A stretch of DNA of 64,000 nt, from positions 29,676,611 through 29,740,610 of the forward strand of contig NC_092576.1 in NCBI RefSeq assembly GCF_037975245.1. The letters run 5' to 3'. This document shows positions 9,060 to 19,450 of the stretch, one piece after another; position 1 is the first letter of the stretch, and each line of letters opens with the position of its first letter. The notes under the pieces were generated by a model. The model did not search any database. It was not told where the DNA came from and worked only from the letters and a program-made list of their open reading frames with translations. This stretch comes from Apostichopus japonicus (Eukaryota; Echinodermata; Holothuroidea; Aspidochirotida; Stichopodidae). Both the position numbers and the translations under genes were made by a program.

Positions 9060-10008
9060 AGTTCAGTTCAGTTCTCGTGGAGTGCGGACGTGTTTTCGGC
9101 TGCTCTCCACCTTTCGTTAACCACACATTTATTGTGTTTTTACGTTGGCCCTTCATTAGTTTACAGTTTGTTTTAGTGAAGTTTGTGTGTTTTGGGTTTG
9201 TTTCGTTTTGGTTTGTGTATAGGTGCGTGGCTTTGCCACACCCCTAGCTGTCATGGCGGCTCGCCGTGACAGCAAAATCGTATTGTTGAGTTTTTCGGGG
9301 GAGGCTAAGGTCGTCCCCGTACAAATTTTTCAGTTTTGCGTTCTGTTGGTTTAAAGGTCCCTTGGAGAGGTTGACGCGCTTCAGCGTAAAGGCTAAGGAG
9401 TCCTCCGATTGGTTTGATGAGACAAAACAGGCCACTGATCTCATTGACTCGAGTGGCCCTTCCACCCTACCCGCAGCCGCTATACCGGACACGATGGTCG
9501 CTAGTGGACCTCCTGTTCCTGACAGGGAGGTCCACTCGATCAAGGTTGACGAGGAGTTAAGAACTCTGCTCCCTCGTAAGAAAAGGGGGAATACTGTTAG
9601 GGGCTTGAAAAGACCCGTATTGGGAAAATTTCGCAGGTAATGCGCAAGCCTGTCGTCTGCTATCGGGACGGCGTACCCCGGATGAATTTTGGAGTTAGTT
9701 AGTTGTTTGTGTGGGGTGGGGGGTTTGTGTGGTCCTTACATAATATGTGTTGGGGGTTTTCTGTTTGTGGTTTGGTGTTGGCTTTTTGGGGCTGGTTTGT
9801 GGAGCTTTATTGTTTTGGTTCTGTTGGCCTTCTGGTCCGTGTCCTTTTCGCGTCACGTTGAACGCTATATTTTATACATTTGTGGGTTAGTGAGAGATTT
9901 CTGTTTGTGGGTTTTCAGTTGGGTTTTTGGTGGTTGTTAAACAGACTGGGATTGTTTTTTTTGGTTTTGTTGACCTTTGGTCCGTGTCCGTTTCTTTGCA
10001 CGTAAAAA
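9060..10008 (+). mobile_element. Non-autonomous internally deleted Tx1 family-1 derivative, near full length
   Basis: A 949-bp unit with both ends of the family-1 LINE. The 5' end is AGTTCAGTTCAGTTCTCG and the 3' end CACGTAAAAAGC. It retains the 5' UTR (9060-9252) and the first ~45 codons of ORF1 (ATG at 9253, MAARRDSKIV, frameshifted later). A deletion at 9390/9391 joins the CAGCGTAAA word to GGCTAAGGAG of the ORF1 C-terminus. A second deletion at about 9640 joins the end of ORF1 to the last codons of ORF2, followed by the complete 3' UTR. No enzyme is encoded, so any movement needs proteins in trans. The second junction is shared with the copies at 57.5 and 61.7 kb. Confidence 0.8.
9824..10008 (+). 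promoter_or_regulatory. Duplicated terminal motif in the family-1 3' UTR
   Basis: The words GGCCTTCTGGTCCGTGTCC with CGCGTCACGTTGAACG (about 9826-9866) recur in altered form at the very end as GACCTTTGGTCCGTGTCCG with GCACGTAAAAAGC (9970-10008). Each has the shape GRCC-TTT-GGTC hairpin followed by CGTG...CACG. The same duplication is present in the intact element. A role in recognition by the reverse transcriptase is plausible but inferred. Confidence 0.4.
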
Positions 10009-10389
10009 GCACCGTATAAACCATGACTGATAACGTTGTTGTTCATCAAAGTTAGTATAATAGGGGAAATGTCCAAATTTTATGGAAGTAGCTAGCCTAC
10101 ATCCTTATAAATGTTTTCATTTATTCCCAATTAAGGTAATCATTATTATTTTTCCTTCTAATGCACTTGTCAATTGGAAGTACCTGGATATGTACAGCCA
10201 TTGACCAATGTGTATCACTGTGTCATGCAACTCAGGTAATTTGATCACACTACAAAGTGACATATCAAATGACAGACAAGGGAGTCACATTTGCGACTGA
10301 CAATCAAGGAAAGTGATGCACCTATGGGTCCACTTGTAAAATGTCAATGACACAACAATGACAGACACAGACCCTGCCCAGGGTATAGG
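10009..10389. other. Intergenic, no gene seen
   Basis: Ordinary AT-rich DNA with a few short direct words and no supported feature. Confidence 0.5.
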
Positions 10390-10641
10390 CCAGGCCTCAA
10401 AATAAGCGGGCGCTTGGGCGCTATTTGCACCCTTTAATTAGAAAATAGCGCCCGGTGACATTTTCCGGGCATTGTTTTCTCAAGTAAATGACGCCCGGAT
10501 TAATGCCAGACAGCGTTTCCATGAGAAAAACACGCCCGGATCCTGTTTTCTCGTAGAAATAACCACCCGGTTGTATTCAAACCGGCCTTTAGTCTGAACA
10601 AAAGTAACTCCTGGCATTCGACTGCTTATTTTGACCCCTGG
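10390..10641. mobile_element. Short MITE-like repeat with terminal inverted repeats
   Basis: The left end reads CCAGGCCTCAAAATAAGC. The right end reads GCTTATTTTGACCCCTGG, its reverse complement except for two positions. The flanks share ATAGGC on both sides (10385-10390 and about 10644-10649), compatible with a short target duplication that partly overlaps the end. The interior is rich in GCGCCCGG words and internal short hairpins (GCGCTATTT / AAATAGCGC). It has no coding capacity. Confidence 0.5.
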
Positions 10642-12349
10642 CATAGGCGACCTACAAAATGGCATTCTGGGGCAGGGGGTGCCTTGTCATCATAGTGTTA
10701 AGCCTGGCAATAGCTGTACGTCAGGCTATTTTGTTGATAGCGATAATTACCTCAATCGTGGATGAATTGAAAAAAAATTTCTTTGTGGGTCCAACTCCTG
10801 CACAAATATGAAGTTTAAATAAAAAGCTTGAAAAAATGGCTCATACCAGCTTATATACATGCAAAGTCGATGATTTTCTCGGCAAAACAGTTTTAAATTG
10901 TCAAATACAAAAATTTTAAGATTCATTCAATACTGCAGCAAAGCTGCAGTATCCCAGTGTGGAAAATTTGCCGCATTTGTGGCTAGCTGGCAGGGAATTT
11001 ATTTTTAAAAAAATTGGAGAAAACATGATTCGGTAGTGAAGAAATATAAATTATAAATGTGGCAATTCTAAAATTAATGTACTTCAAAGCAGTATCCTTC
11101 TAGGGAAACATTTGCAGAGGGTAATTTTTTGTAATTCAATCTTTACCGTAGGCTTAAAATTGAATTAGGCCTAAGCAATTTTAGTCAACCATGTTTTAGT
11201 CCATCTTTCTGACTTTCTTGTAATTCCCTGCCACCAATCATTCCTTACTGCTAATCCATCTGACAATTGCAGCTCATATTTTCTTAGCTAGGCTATTTCC
11301 TCATTATCGATATAGGCCTAAGCTGCATAGGTCTGGCTAGGCCCTATATTATTTTTGGCAAAAGTCATTTGATATTTTTAATTCTAGGCTTAGCCTATAC
11401 TATACCAGTCACATACAGATTAGGCTAGGCTATTTTTTTTTTTTTTGCAGAGTTGTAACCAGTCACTAAAAAAATGACTCGAGCAGGGGCCGCGGAGCCA
11501 ATTTTGAAGTCAGGGGGCTAAGCATCAAAGCGGCCCAATATGTTCCTACGTCAGAAGAGCTACAGCCCCCGTAGCTGCCCCCCCATCTCCGTGGTCCCTG
11601 TCGAGTCAAGCCATTTAGACCTAGGGCCTAGCCTATTTTTGCGAGTCAAGGACTCTCGTCACTGTGTTATTTCAATGGTGATTTTTGGGGGAAAATGTTC
11701 GAGTCAATGTCAATGTGATTTTGGCAAAGAAAGATGTGACTCGAGTCACTGAATGTTACGACACTGCGGTTTGGAGACATAGGCCTAGGCCCCTAATTGT
11801 CTTGTTTTGTTAAGACTTTGGTATCCTGGTGATTCATTCAAGTAGGCTAGCTATGCCTAGGCCTAGGCCTAACTTAGGCTAGGCCTAATTATTTTTTTTT
11901 TAAATCACAATCTTGCCCTTGGTGATCTTTTTAGGCCTGGCCTAGGCTGAATGAAAACTTCTGAAAGACTGTGTGAGACGAAAGACATTTCTTTCTCATC
12001 TTCAAATCAGGCACAGCGTGCATAATACTTATGGGGAGCAGTCCTTCGTACAGAAACTGCGAACGGTACGTGCAAAGACAGAATAGCCTAGCCTAGGCCT
12101 AACTATATACCTATGCAGTAGCCAGTACAGTGCTAGGCTATATCAAGCTTTGCATTACGCAGCCTAGGCTATATGAATCTATGATTATATCAAGCTTTGC
12201 ATTACGCAAGTCCGTTGCATTAGGCTAACATAGTAACACTGCATTAATTTGGCCAGCCTATACTAAGTTAGTAGTACTGTAGTACCGAGCGCCTGTGTTT
12301 GGAGTCATGTCACTAAACTCTTCCCAATAAACAGGTTTTACCTTCAAAA
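10642..12349. other. Intergenic DNA with AGGCCTA-rich stretches
   Basis: No coding frame is supported. From about 11.3 to 12.2 kb the palindromic word TAGGCCTA and its variants (TAGGCTAGGC, CCTAGGCCTAGG) recur densely. This composition feature is often seen in echinoderm genomes. A 24-bp direct repeat (TATCAAGCTTTGCATTACGC) occurs at about 12140 and 12187. Confidence 0.5.
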
Positions 12350-12469
12350 ATGTCTTTAAGACCTGTCAGCTTCCATTCTTCAAGCTTATCGGACACGAAC
12401 TTATCCATAAATATTGGTCGATCGTTCTCCGTAAAAACACAGAAGAATCAGAGTCAAATGCAGAATTCG
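12350..12469 (+). CDS. Candidate first coding exon, unknown gene
   Basis: A 40-codon open stretch starting ATGTCTTTAAGACCT (MSLRPVSFHSSS...) and Ser/Asn/Gln-rich. It ends exactly in phase 0 at a good donor, TTCG|GTGAGC. About 80 bp downstream lies a short CpG-rich patch (12550-12610), as often found near the start of transcribed regions. The protein is not recognised and no continuing exon was found. It could be a chance frame; the start, phase and donor together are the only support. Confidence 0.35.
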
Positions 12470-13399
12470 GTGAGCTTACAATTGCGGGATCGGAGATCAA
12501 TATGAAAAGCTGTAGTATAGTATAGTACTATACTATAGTACTGTCGAGTCTAGTCGTCGGCGACCAGCTAGCTAGTCGGCCGGATCGTGCATCCCGCCGG
12601 CGCGGTATACAGTGGTGCCGTGCGCAAATTTACGATCAACAAACCAATCAGAACTGAATAACCTTTGACCTCCCGTATTTCATCATTATAATGTTGATGA
12701 ATTTTACACAGAAATAAGGTGGGCAAACACCACGTTTGACAGTAACCATAATGATGTTATTTTCATTCAGGGTAACCAGTATAATGTTAAAATATGGTTA
12801 AGCAGGAAATTTTCACCAAACATTTTTTAGAGTGTATAATACGATAGAACGATAGCTATTGTTATACTGTTGTCTGGGAAATATTTTAATTTTACCGCGC
12901 GTTTCCCTCAGTTCTATATAGATTTCTATGATATCAATGGTAAGGACTAACTAACCTATTTTGAAAACTTACTGAATAAAAGTAAAGATTTAAAAGGGTA
13001 TGTGGGATTAATGCAATTATTTCATGCAGACAGAAATGAATATGTTATGAGTTATCGTAACTGATATGCTTGAATGCATAGTAGTGTGTTGTAGTGCATA
13101 GTAAGTTGTAATATTTGTAAGTGAAAAAAGAATGAATAATGGAGCATTTGTATTTTGTTCAAAAAGTGTTGGTGTTGTGTAATAACTGAATTTTTTTCCC
13201 CCTCTTTCCCAGGGGGGATATATAATCTCTAGCAATTGTAGAAATTCGAAAAGTTTAATTAAGGAAGTCCAAAATATGGAAATGCCTACAAAATAACAAA
13301 AAATTGCAAGAATTGAGAAAATAGGTAGGAAATGTTTTTCGATCAAGGTCAAAGTTTTGGGTGAAAGGTTTTGGTGTTCTTCTTTTTCTTACTTACACA
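12470..13399. other. Intergenic or intronic, no gene seen
   Basis: Contains a short palindromic TAGTATAGTA / TACTATACTA block near 12513-12544 and a CpG-rich patch at 12550-12610. An open minus-strand stretch of 111 codons at 13017-13352 is low-complexity and shows no recognisable domain. Confidence 0.45.
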
Positions 13400-13594
13400 T
13401 TTCCTTGACTGAAGCAATTTTGTTGTTTTTAAGAGTTTGCAAACTATTGGAAGCTTTGCAGTGAGGTGGTCGGGCAGGTCTTCTGAACAGATGTCCAAAC
13501 CGGTAGACATCACTGCTGCACTCACTTCATACGTAGGGTAGGTAGGATTCTCATCGCATGTAAGAAGAAAGGTACCGTCTTCTTGCTTTTCTTC
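13400..13594 (-). CDS. Putative exon C of an OB-fold-like gene
   Basis: Minus-strand reading after an acceptor-type TTGGCTAG gives EEKQEDGTFLLTCDENPTYP, followed by TYEVSAAVMSTGLDICSEDL and DHLTAKLPIVCKLL. It is open to the end of the stretch, has protein-like composition, and lies downstream on the same strand as exons B and A. The function is unknown. The 3' boundary of the exon was not located. Confidence 0.4.
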
Positions 13595-14223
13595 CTAGCC
13601 AATAATTGTCGTGGTTTTGGTAATCTCTGGCAGTTCTTTTGGGTGAATTTAAAAAAAAAGATACCAGGTCATTTATCATTGCTTTTTTGTTCGGGAATAG
13701 TTTCAAGTATTAATTAAATAAGTCAGTGGCAAAATACTGTTACATAATCAGTGATGTAACACTTCTTAACCAGTAATCCATTGCAGCAAAAACCAAGCAG
13801 TAAAATTCCTAATTCTTGTGAAGATTGATTTTCAAGAATGGGAGAAAACAATTGGGTTCTGCACTTTCTTTAAATGGTAGCTTTTGATAATTCTAATTGT
13901 AGTTTTATGACTATTTGGAAATATGGTTTTTCAAATTTTTCAACATTGTGCGCACTTTGTTAAGATATGTGAAAGATATGTGAATGTATTATTAACATAT
14001 GTGGGCGGCCTGAGATGTGGCAGGTTTGCAAGATCTGGTAAATGGCTGAAGAAATGTAGTAACAAACTGTTTGAAATGAATTTACACTACTTATCCCTCA
14101 CCATCAGTTTGCTTTGGTTGACATTATGATAACATAATTAATCATCCTATTTTCATTTCATGGGAAACCGAAATATTAACTTACGAAATCGTTGTTGTTA
14201 ATGTTGTGGAAAGCCTAGTTTAC

Positions 14224-14398
14224 CCCTGGAAGTAGTTAGTGACGGCATTTCTTATTTCTATGTAGTCTCCTACATCCAATTTCTTTTCTGACTGGTCTCT
14301 CCAAAGTGTACCCTGCAGGTCCCAGTTGCATCTTACAGAGAGATATTTCTTATATTTACATGCGACGCTTTGACTTGGATAGTGTGTACAAGTTCTTG
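14224..14398 (-). CDS. Putative exon B of an OB-fold-like gene
   Basis: The minus-strand frame reads VRCNWDLQGTLWRDQSEKK and LDVGDYIEIRNAVTNYFQG. It ends at a donor CCAGGG|GTAAAC and is preceded by an acceptor-like CCAACACAG. The LWRD...VGDYIEI.NA pattern is the strand-turn-strand style of OB-fold single-strand nucleic-acid-binding proteins. That assignment is by pattern only. It sits about 1 kb downstream of exon A on the same strand. Confidence 0.45.
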
Positions 14399-14821
14399 CT
14401 GTGTTGGAAAAATGTAAATACAGGTTAAGCATTTTTACTCAATTAATTTTTTTTTGGGGGGGGTGGGGGTGAGAGATAGTTATGTGGAAATTAGAGAAGT
14501 TAAAGTGTGTATCACTGTATTATACTATTTAAATTTTTGGCTACAATATAATGTAACAAATGATACAACTAATTTAATATGAATGGTGGGCATGACCAAG
14601 TCAATGGGGACACTCTGATATTGGGGAGGGGGTATGTCTTCTGGCTTCTATATGATTGCTGCCCATTCCTATGAAGTTTATAACATTTTTCTAAATGTGT
14701 TTTACCACTCATCAATTAATATCAGCAATTCGCAATTTGAAGTCCAAGAAAAGAATTGAAAGGAAAGTCGTTTGACGTGGATGAGATATCCTCTGTTTCA
14801 AATTGCCTAACTTGTCACTTT

Positions 14822-15241
14822 GTATTCTATAAGAAATTGCATTACAAATTCTGTGTAATTCACAACATTGCAATGTTTTAATGGTAGACATGACTAAATT
14901 ATTGAAATATTTCAATGCAGTCTAGATATGAAAAAGAAATTACAAGAGGACTTTTATTTATTGTTGCTCATAAGGATTATTTGAATAAAATATGTTTTGA
15001 AAGGATGATATTCTAAAATATATCTCACTGAAATTATTTGTCCCTCTACACTGACAATTTTCTTTGCTGGGGAGATGTGTATTTCTTGCAGATTGACATT
15101 TCAGCTGGTGGTGGATTAGCAAGTCGCTCTGCCTGGGTTTCTACTTATTCATCCACCGGTTTTGACACCTGCATTAATTAAGAGAAAAGTGTTTACCACT
15201 CTGAAGTCTTGTCTTCACCGTAAACCAGCGCCTTCGCCGCT
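14822..15241 (-). repeat. Direct duplication unit 1 (copy of exon A region)
   Basis: This unit matches 15259-15775 at roughly 90% by eye, with an offset of about 437 bp. Shared landmarks are AAATTGCATTACAAATTCTG, CAGTCTAGATATGAAAAAG, CCCTCTACACTGACAATTTT and CACCGTAAACCAGCGCC. Unit 1 lacks about 80 bp that are present in unit 2 (15598-15680), which deletes much of the exon. Unit 2 is therefore the better coding copy. Confidence 0.75.
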
Positions 15242-15258
15242 GTGATAGATAAAATATT

Positions 15259-15775
15259 TTTCTATAACAAATTGCATTACAAATTCTGTGCAATTCTCTC
15301 AAGATTGCAATGTTTTAATGGTAGACATGACAAAATTATTGAAATATTTAAATGCAGTCTAGATATGAAAAAGTCAGAAAGTACAAGAGGATTTTTATTT
15401 ATTGTTGCTGATAAGGATTATTTGAAAAAAACATGATTTGAAAGGATGATATTCTAAAGTATAACTTACTGAAATTATTTGTCCCTCTACACTGACAATT
15501 TTCTTTGCTGGGGAGATGTGTATTTCTTGCAGATTGACATTTCAGCTGGTGGTGGATTAGCAAGTCGCTCTGCCTGGGTTTCTACTTCTTCATCCACCGA
15601 AATTGACGAAGTTTTAATGACTTTGGTTTGCTTTGTTATTATGATGCACTTGTCAATTTGGGTTTTGACACCTGCATTAATTATGAGAATTGTGTTTCCC
15701 ACTCTGACGTTTACAAGTCTGTCTTCACCGTAAACCAGCGCTTTGGCCGTTGACGAATTGGTCAGCAACTCCAAA
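15259..15775 (-). repeat. Direct duplication unit 2
   Basis: Partner of 14822-15241; it holds the fuller exon A. The duplication includes the exon, its donor site and several hundred bases of downstream intron, so it is a genomic tandem duplication rather than retroposition. Confidence 0.75.
15460..15775 (-). CDS. Putative exon A of an OB-fold-like gene (frameshifted)
   Basis: The minus-strand frame gives TAKALVYGEDRLVNVRVGNT, then INAGVKTQIDKCIIITKQTK and VDEEVETQAERLANPPP. After a frame change near 15540 it reads HISPAKKIVSVEGQIIS and stops at a donor TTTCA|GTAAGT. The exon on the plus strand at 55421-55827 aligns with it over its whole length, including the donor phase. This argues for a real protein family and not a chance frame. 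The frameshift suggests a pseudogene or an assembly error. No named family could be assigned with certainty. Confidence 0.5.
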
Positions 15776-16459
15776 AACTGTCAATTTTGAAGAAATTTCT
15801 TTCATGTTGGCCATCTGAAAATAGAGAAGTGTTGAAAGACAGTTAATGAACAAAAATGGGTGTTATTTATAAAGTACTTGTTATTGTTTAGAATCAATAA
15901 AAAGGTTTTCTATTTGTTGATAATTAATTGTTGAATAAATTGCTCTGCTCAGTGCCAGTTTACCTCCAAATATTTACCAGTGAAATGAGAAAACTTGTCA
16001 GTTTTCCTTTTCTTGAATGGGTGTCATGAGACCTTGTTTTCTTCATACGTTTCACATTTTGAAAAGTTTTGCCTTATTCTATTTTGGTAAATTTTTTCCT
16101 GTCCCTGTATTTTTTACTGTTTTTGTCTTTCTCAGTGACTTCATTTGATGTTAGATAATTGACCACGCAGATCATGATGATGTTAATGTAATGTTATGTA
16201 TGTTATTACGGAGGTGTGTAGAGGAAGAGAAGTCTGATGCAATGCGCGCAAGCTGGATAAAGTCTTTGGTTACGATTCGACCATTGTTTGATCCATTGAT
16301 CATTTGACTGATAAGCAAACACTACTGCTAGCTAACCAGTAGATGCACATATGCTTAAAGATAGTAAACATAGTTAATGTGACATGCATTATTGGAGCTT
16401 TTGCAAGGAAATCCATCCTGGTTTGTGATCACTGTAATAGCTGTCAAGAACTCCACTAC
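15776..16459. other. Intergenic or intronic, no gene seen
   Basis: AT-rich DNA between the OB-fold-like exon and the LINE endonuclease array. No supported feature. Confidence 0.45.
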
Positions 16460-16975
16460 CAATTATTTTACTTGTAGGAATGTTTGTGTACATGTGGATC
16501 TAAGCATGAGTTATAGTCTGTTGTAGGAGTAAGAATGAGTTGTTTGTAGTTGAAAGTTTTTGTTAATAGACAAAGAAGGCTGTTTTTGTCTGGTGTGTTT
16601 TGGAGCATGTCAACATTGAAATCACCAGTATCAATTATTTTACTTGTAGGAATGTTTGTGTACATGTGGATCTAAGCATGAGTTATAATCTGTTGTAGGA
16701 GTAAGAATGAGTTGTTTGTAGTTGAAAGTTTTTGTTAATAGACAAAGAAGGCTGTTTTTGTCTGGTGTGTTTTGGAGCATGTCAACATTGAAATCACCAG
16801 TATCAATTATTTTACTTGTAGGAATGTTTGTGTACATGTGGATCTAAGCATGAGTTATAATCTGTTGTAGGAGTAAGAATGAGTTGTTTGTAGTTGAAAG
16901 TTTTTGTTAATAGACAAAGAAGGCTGTTTTTGTCTGGTGTGTTTTGGAGCATGTCAACATTGTAATCACCAGTAT
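16460..16975 (-). repeat. 172-bp unit tandemly triplicated within a LINE endonuclease fragment
   Basis: Three almost identical 172-bp units start at 16460, 16632 and 16804 (boundary word CAATTATTTTACTTGTAGG). A further partial start word (CAATG) follows at 16976. Each unit encodes, on the minus strand, GDFNVDMLQNTPDKN and LILTPTTDYNSCLD, the core of an APE-type LINE endonuclease. The period is not a multiple of three, so the array does not form one continuous protein. Confidence 0.9.
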
Positions 16976-17195
16976 CAATGTTGGTTGTGAATGATCTATG
17001 TGACCTAGCAAGTTATTCAATTACTGCATTGAATTTTGTTTACACCTGTAAGCTATTGCAATTTGAAGACTGCCAGCAAGTGTTTTATTCTTGAGTGTAG
17101 ATTACAGTGCCATATGGGGAGTTTGAGACAGGAGCACGAGATGGGATGTTTTTGAGTAGTGTAAATCCTGCAATGTATGAGGGTTGCTGTCCCGT
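16976..17195 (-). pseudogene. LINE endonuclease fragment upstream of the triplication
   Basis: The minus strand reads LIHCRIYTTQKHPISCSCLK and LPIWHCNLHSRIKHLL. Together with the adjacent GDFNVDML units this matches the plus-strand fragment at 39620-40300 (ICTIQKHPILLSQIPHMAL). It is a CR1/L2/Jockey-style APE endonuclease relic. The rest of the element is not present. Confidence 0.6.
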
Positions 17196-17389
17196 ATGTG
17201 GTTGCGGTCTTGTGGTCCGCCACCAACATAGTCCACACGTCGTCTCCTTTGGAAGTTCGCTGACGCCGAGCCCGGGTAAGGTTCTCGACCGTCCTATTGG
17301 CCACTGCTGAGGCCCTCTGCCTGTTCGCAAGGACGACCTCGAGCATTAAGTACGGTAATTTCAGACCTCGTCATGGGGGTTTTGGTCAA

Positions 17390-18443
17390 TTTCTCCCCCC
17401 CCCCCCCTGTCAGTAATCCCAGGATACGCCCTCACGTTTTTGCGGTAGTCGGAGCGATTGAATGTCTGTAAAATAAAACAGAAGGTCAATTATTGAGAAA
17501 TTTAATTCGCAATCGATTGTGTGAGATCGAAGACATCGACAAGTAATATTCTCCCATATCAGCAGCTCGCCCGCCTCCATCTTCCCCTCTCCCATCTTCC
17601 TCTGCTTGTAAACTGATGACAAGGCAATGCTCGGCCTCTTGGAAAGTGTCTGGTCCGATTTTCTTCTCTAGCCGCAACCACTTGCAAACTTTAAAAAAGC
17701 AAAAATATAGGCAGCTACTGTACCCGGCTGCTGTGCCCGTTGCTCCGGTATCTTGGTTAAAATCTCGTTAATGTGGACCCTTGTCAAGAATTGGACAATC
17801 GTCCCGTCGCCGAATTGGTCCATCCGTTGAATTTTCCCGACATGCTCGGCGGAGTTTTGCTCGTCTAGCGATCCGCCTCCCGCCCGGAGCCATTTCTTGT
17901 ATTTGGAGGTGTGACTGCAAATCATGCTGCCTTTGCTCGTTCCTTTCTCCGGCTCTTCGTCATTCCTTCTGCTGCTCCTCCACAATCACCTCTTTTTTCC
18001 TCCACAATCTCCTCCTCCCTCGCAACTTCTTCCTCCCCCTGCACCTCCACTCTCTCCGCCTCTTTCGATGACAACGACTTTACCTTGTTTTTAACTTTTT
18101 TTCGTGGGTGGGTAGTGGGGTGGGTTTCTTCCTCATCACCGGCAGGTCGTTCATCTTACGGCGAATCCTCTTCCTGTCTGTCTTCGCTATGTGCTGGTGG
18201 ACTCTGTATATATTCTTGGTTACATCCCTTTTGTTACACCAGGCAGATTGGGCACTGCTGCAGTCCCACCTGGTTGCGGAAATCTCGTTCCCCTTTCTCC
18301 TTGATATGCACCGCAACCATATCTCTTCTCGCATTATTTACTTTGTGTTCATGTCGAATATGCCGAGGTAACTTTGCAAAGGACATATTTTTGCTCCTAT
18401 TTAGAAGGCAATCGGTGAACGATATTGCGTTTGGTGACGTCAC
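17390..18443 (-). pseudogene. Zinc-finger plus tyrosine-recombinase-N-like coding region, decayed
   Basis: The order on the minus strand is as follows. FAKLPRHIRHEHKVN (about 18380) and a C-x2-C...NIYRVHQHIAKTDRK region (about 18250-18160) resemble C2H2-like fingers. A Lys/Glu-rich linker follows. From 17900 to 17668 comes KYKKWLRAGGGSLDE, SAEHVGKIQRMDQFGDGT and QQPGTVAAYIFAFLKF, the helical pattern of the SAM-like core-binding domain of phage-integrase-type enzymes. SSVYKQRKMGEGKMEAGE follows in another frame. Frames change several times. Proteins of this layout are common in aquatic invertebrates and may derive from Crypton or similar elements; no catalytic domain was seen. Confidence 0.45.
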
Positions 18444-18465
18444 TTACGGTGAAAAGAAAAAATAG

Positions 18466-19450
18466 GCTCAAAACCGGAACTAGCGGACTTTAAAGCGGCC
18501 CTCATTCCGGAACTTGAAACAAGTTTAAGATCATCACGTCATAGTACGCATCTAGTTACATCACGACACCAATTTGGGTCCCGAAAAACCATATCGTGTA
18601 CACACAGGAGTCGAATATGCTAACCCTAGGGGTTGGGGTTAACTTTGAGTGGCAGCCATCTTGGATTGGTATGACCTTATGGTGGTCCGACTTATCTTGA
18701 TGAATTCAATTTTTTACCTCTGATTGACCTTTGACCCGGGCGATGACCTCCTGGCCGAAATTTTTCAGGTGACCGTCATCGTTGCAAGTTTCGTTGAAAT
18801 CGGTCACTTTCACGATTTTTGACATTTATTGGAAGGAACGACATTTTTTACCTTTGACCCCCAATAACACATGAACCGGATGTGGCATATACTTGCCCTG
18901 TGCATATGTCAGTGCCCTATTGACCCTTAACATCCAAAAGAAATTTGAAGGTCAAAGTTTAACGATTTTCGACCTTAACCCTACGGGTGGTCATTTACCA
19001 AAATAAAATTATAAGGTAGTGTATTAATTCACTTGTATTTTTGGGCTGTGATAAATAGTCATGTGACCGCAAGTGTGGGTGGTGTACCGTGGGTGGTGTA
19101 CCGTGACATCAGTTCAGCCCTTTCAACAAGTATCGGCCCCCTGTAACCCCCACTTTTGGAGACTCGGGACCTGGAAACGGACACCTATTACATTACATAA
19201 TTGTTTGGTCACTTCCGGTCCACTTTTTTCAAATTATTTTCACTTTGGATCACCGTACGCCCCGAGGCGCATCTTTCTTAAAAAAAACAAAATGGGGAAG
19301 GAAAGAAAATGAAATGGGGGTGTAGGCGGTTTTACACTATCTAATGCAACGTAGTGGCCAAGAACCTGAAATATTTTTAAGGGAGGGCCCGAAGAACATG
19401 AACTTATAGCATGCTCCTCATGGTGAAACATAATTGCACCTATTAGGTGA
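18466..19450. repeat. Non-coding interspersed-repeat-like DNA
   Basis: From 18660 to 19000 the text repeats phrases such as TTGACCTTTGACCC, GGTCACTTTCACGATTTTTGAC and GAAATTTGAAGGTCAAAG with little coding potential. This type of dispersed repeat appears in many marine invertebrate genomes. Its ends could not be fixed. The GTGGGTGGTGTACCGTG word is tandemly doubled at 19074-19104. Confidence 0.35.

Noticed and set aside
11300-12200. AGGCCTA-rich stretch as a CRISPR array or satellite
   Set aside because: The spacing is irregular and the words are short palindromes. This is genome-wide composition, not an array.
13017-13352. 111-codon minus-strand frame as a membrane protein
   Set aside because: Hydrophobic, low-complexity translation of AT-rich DNA with no splice context or motif.
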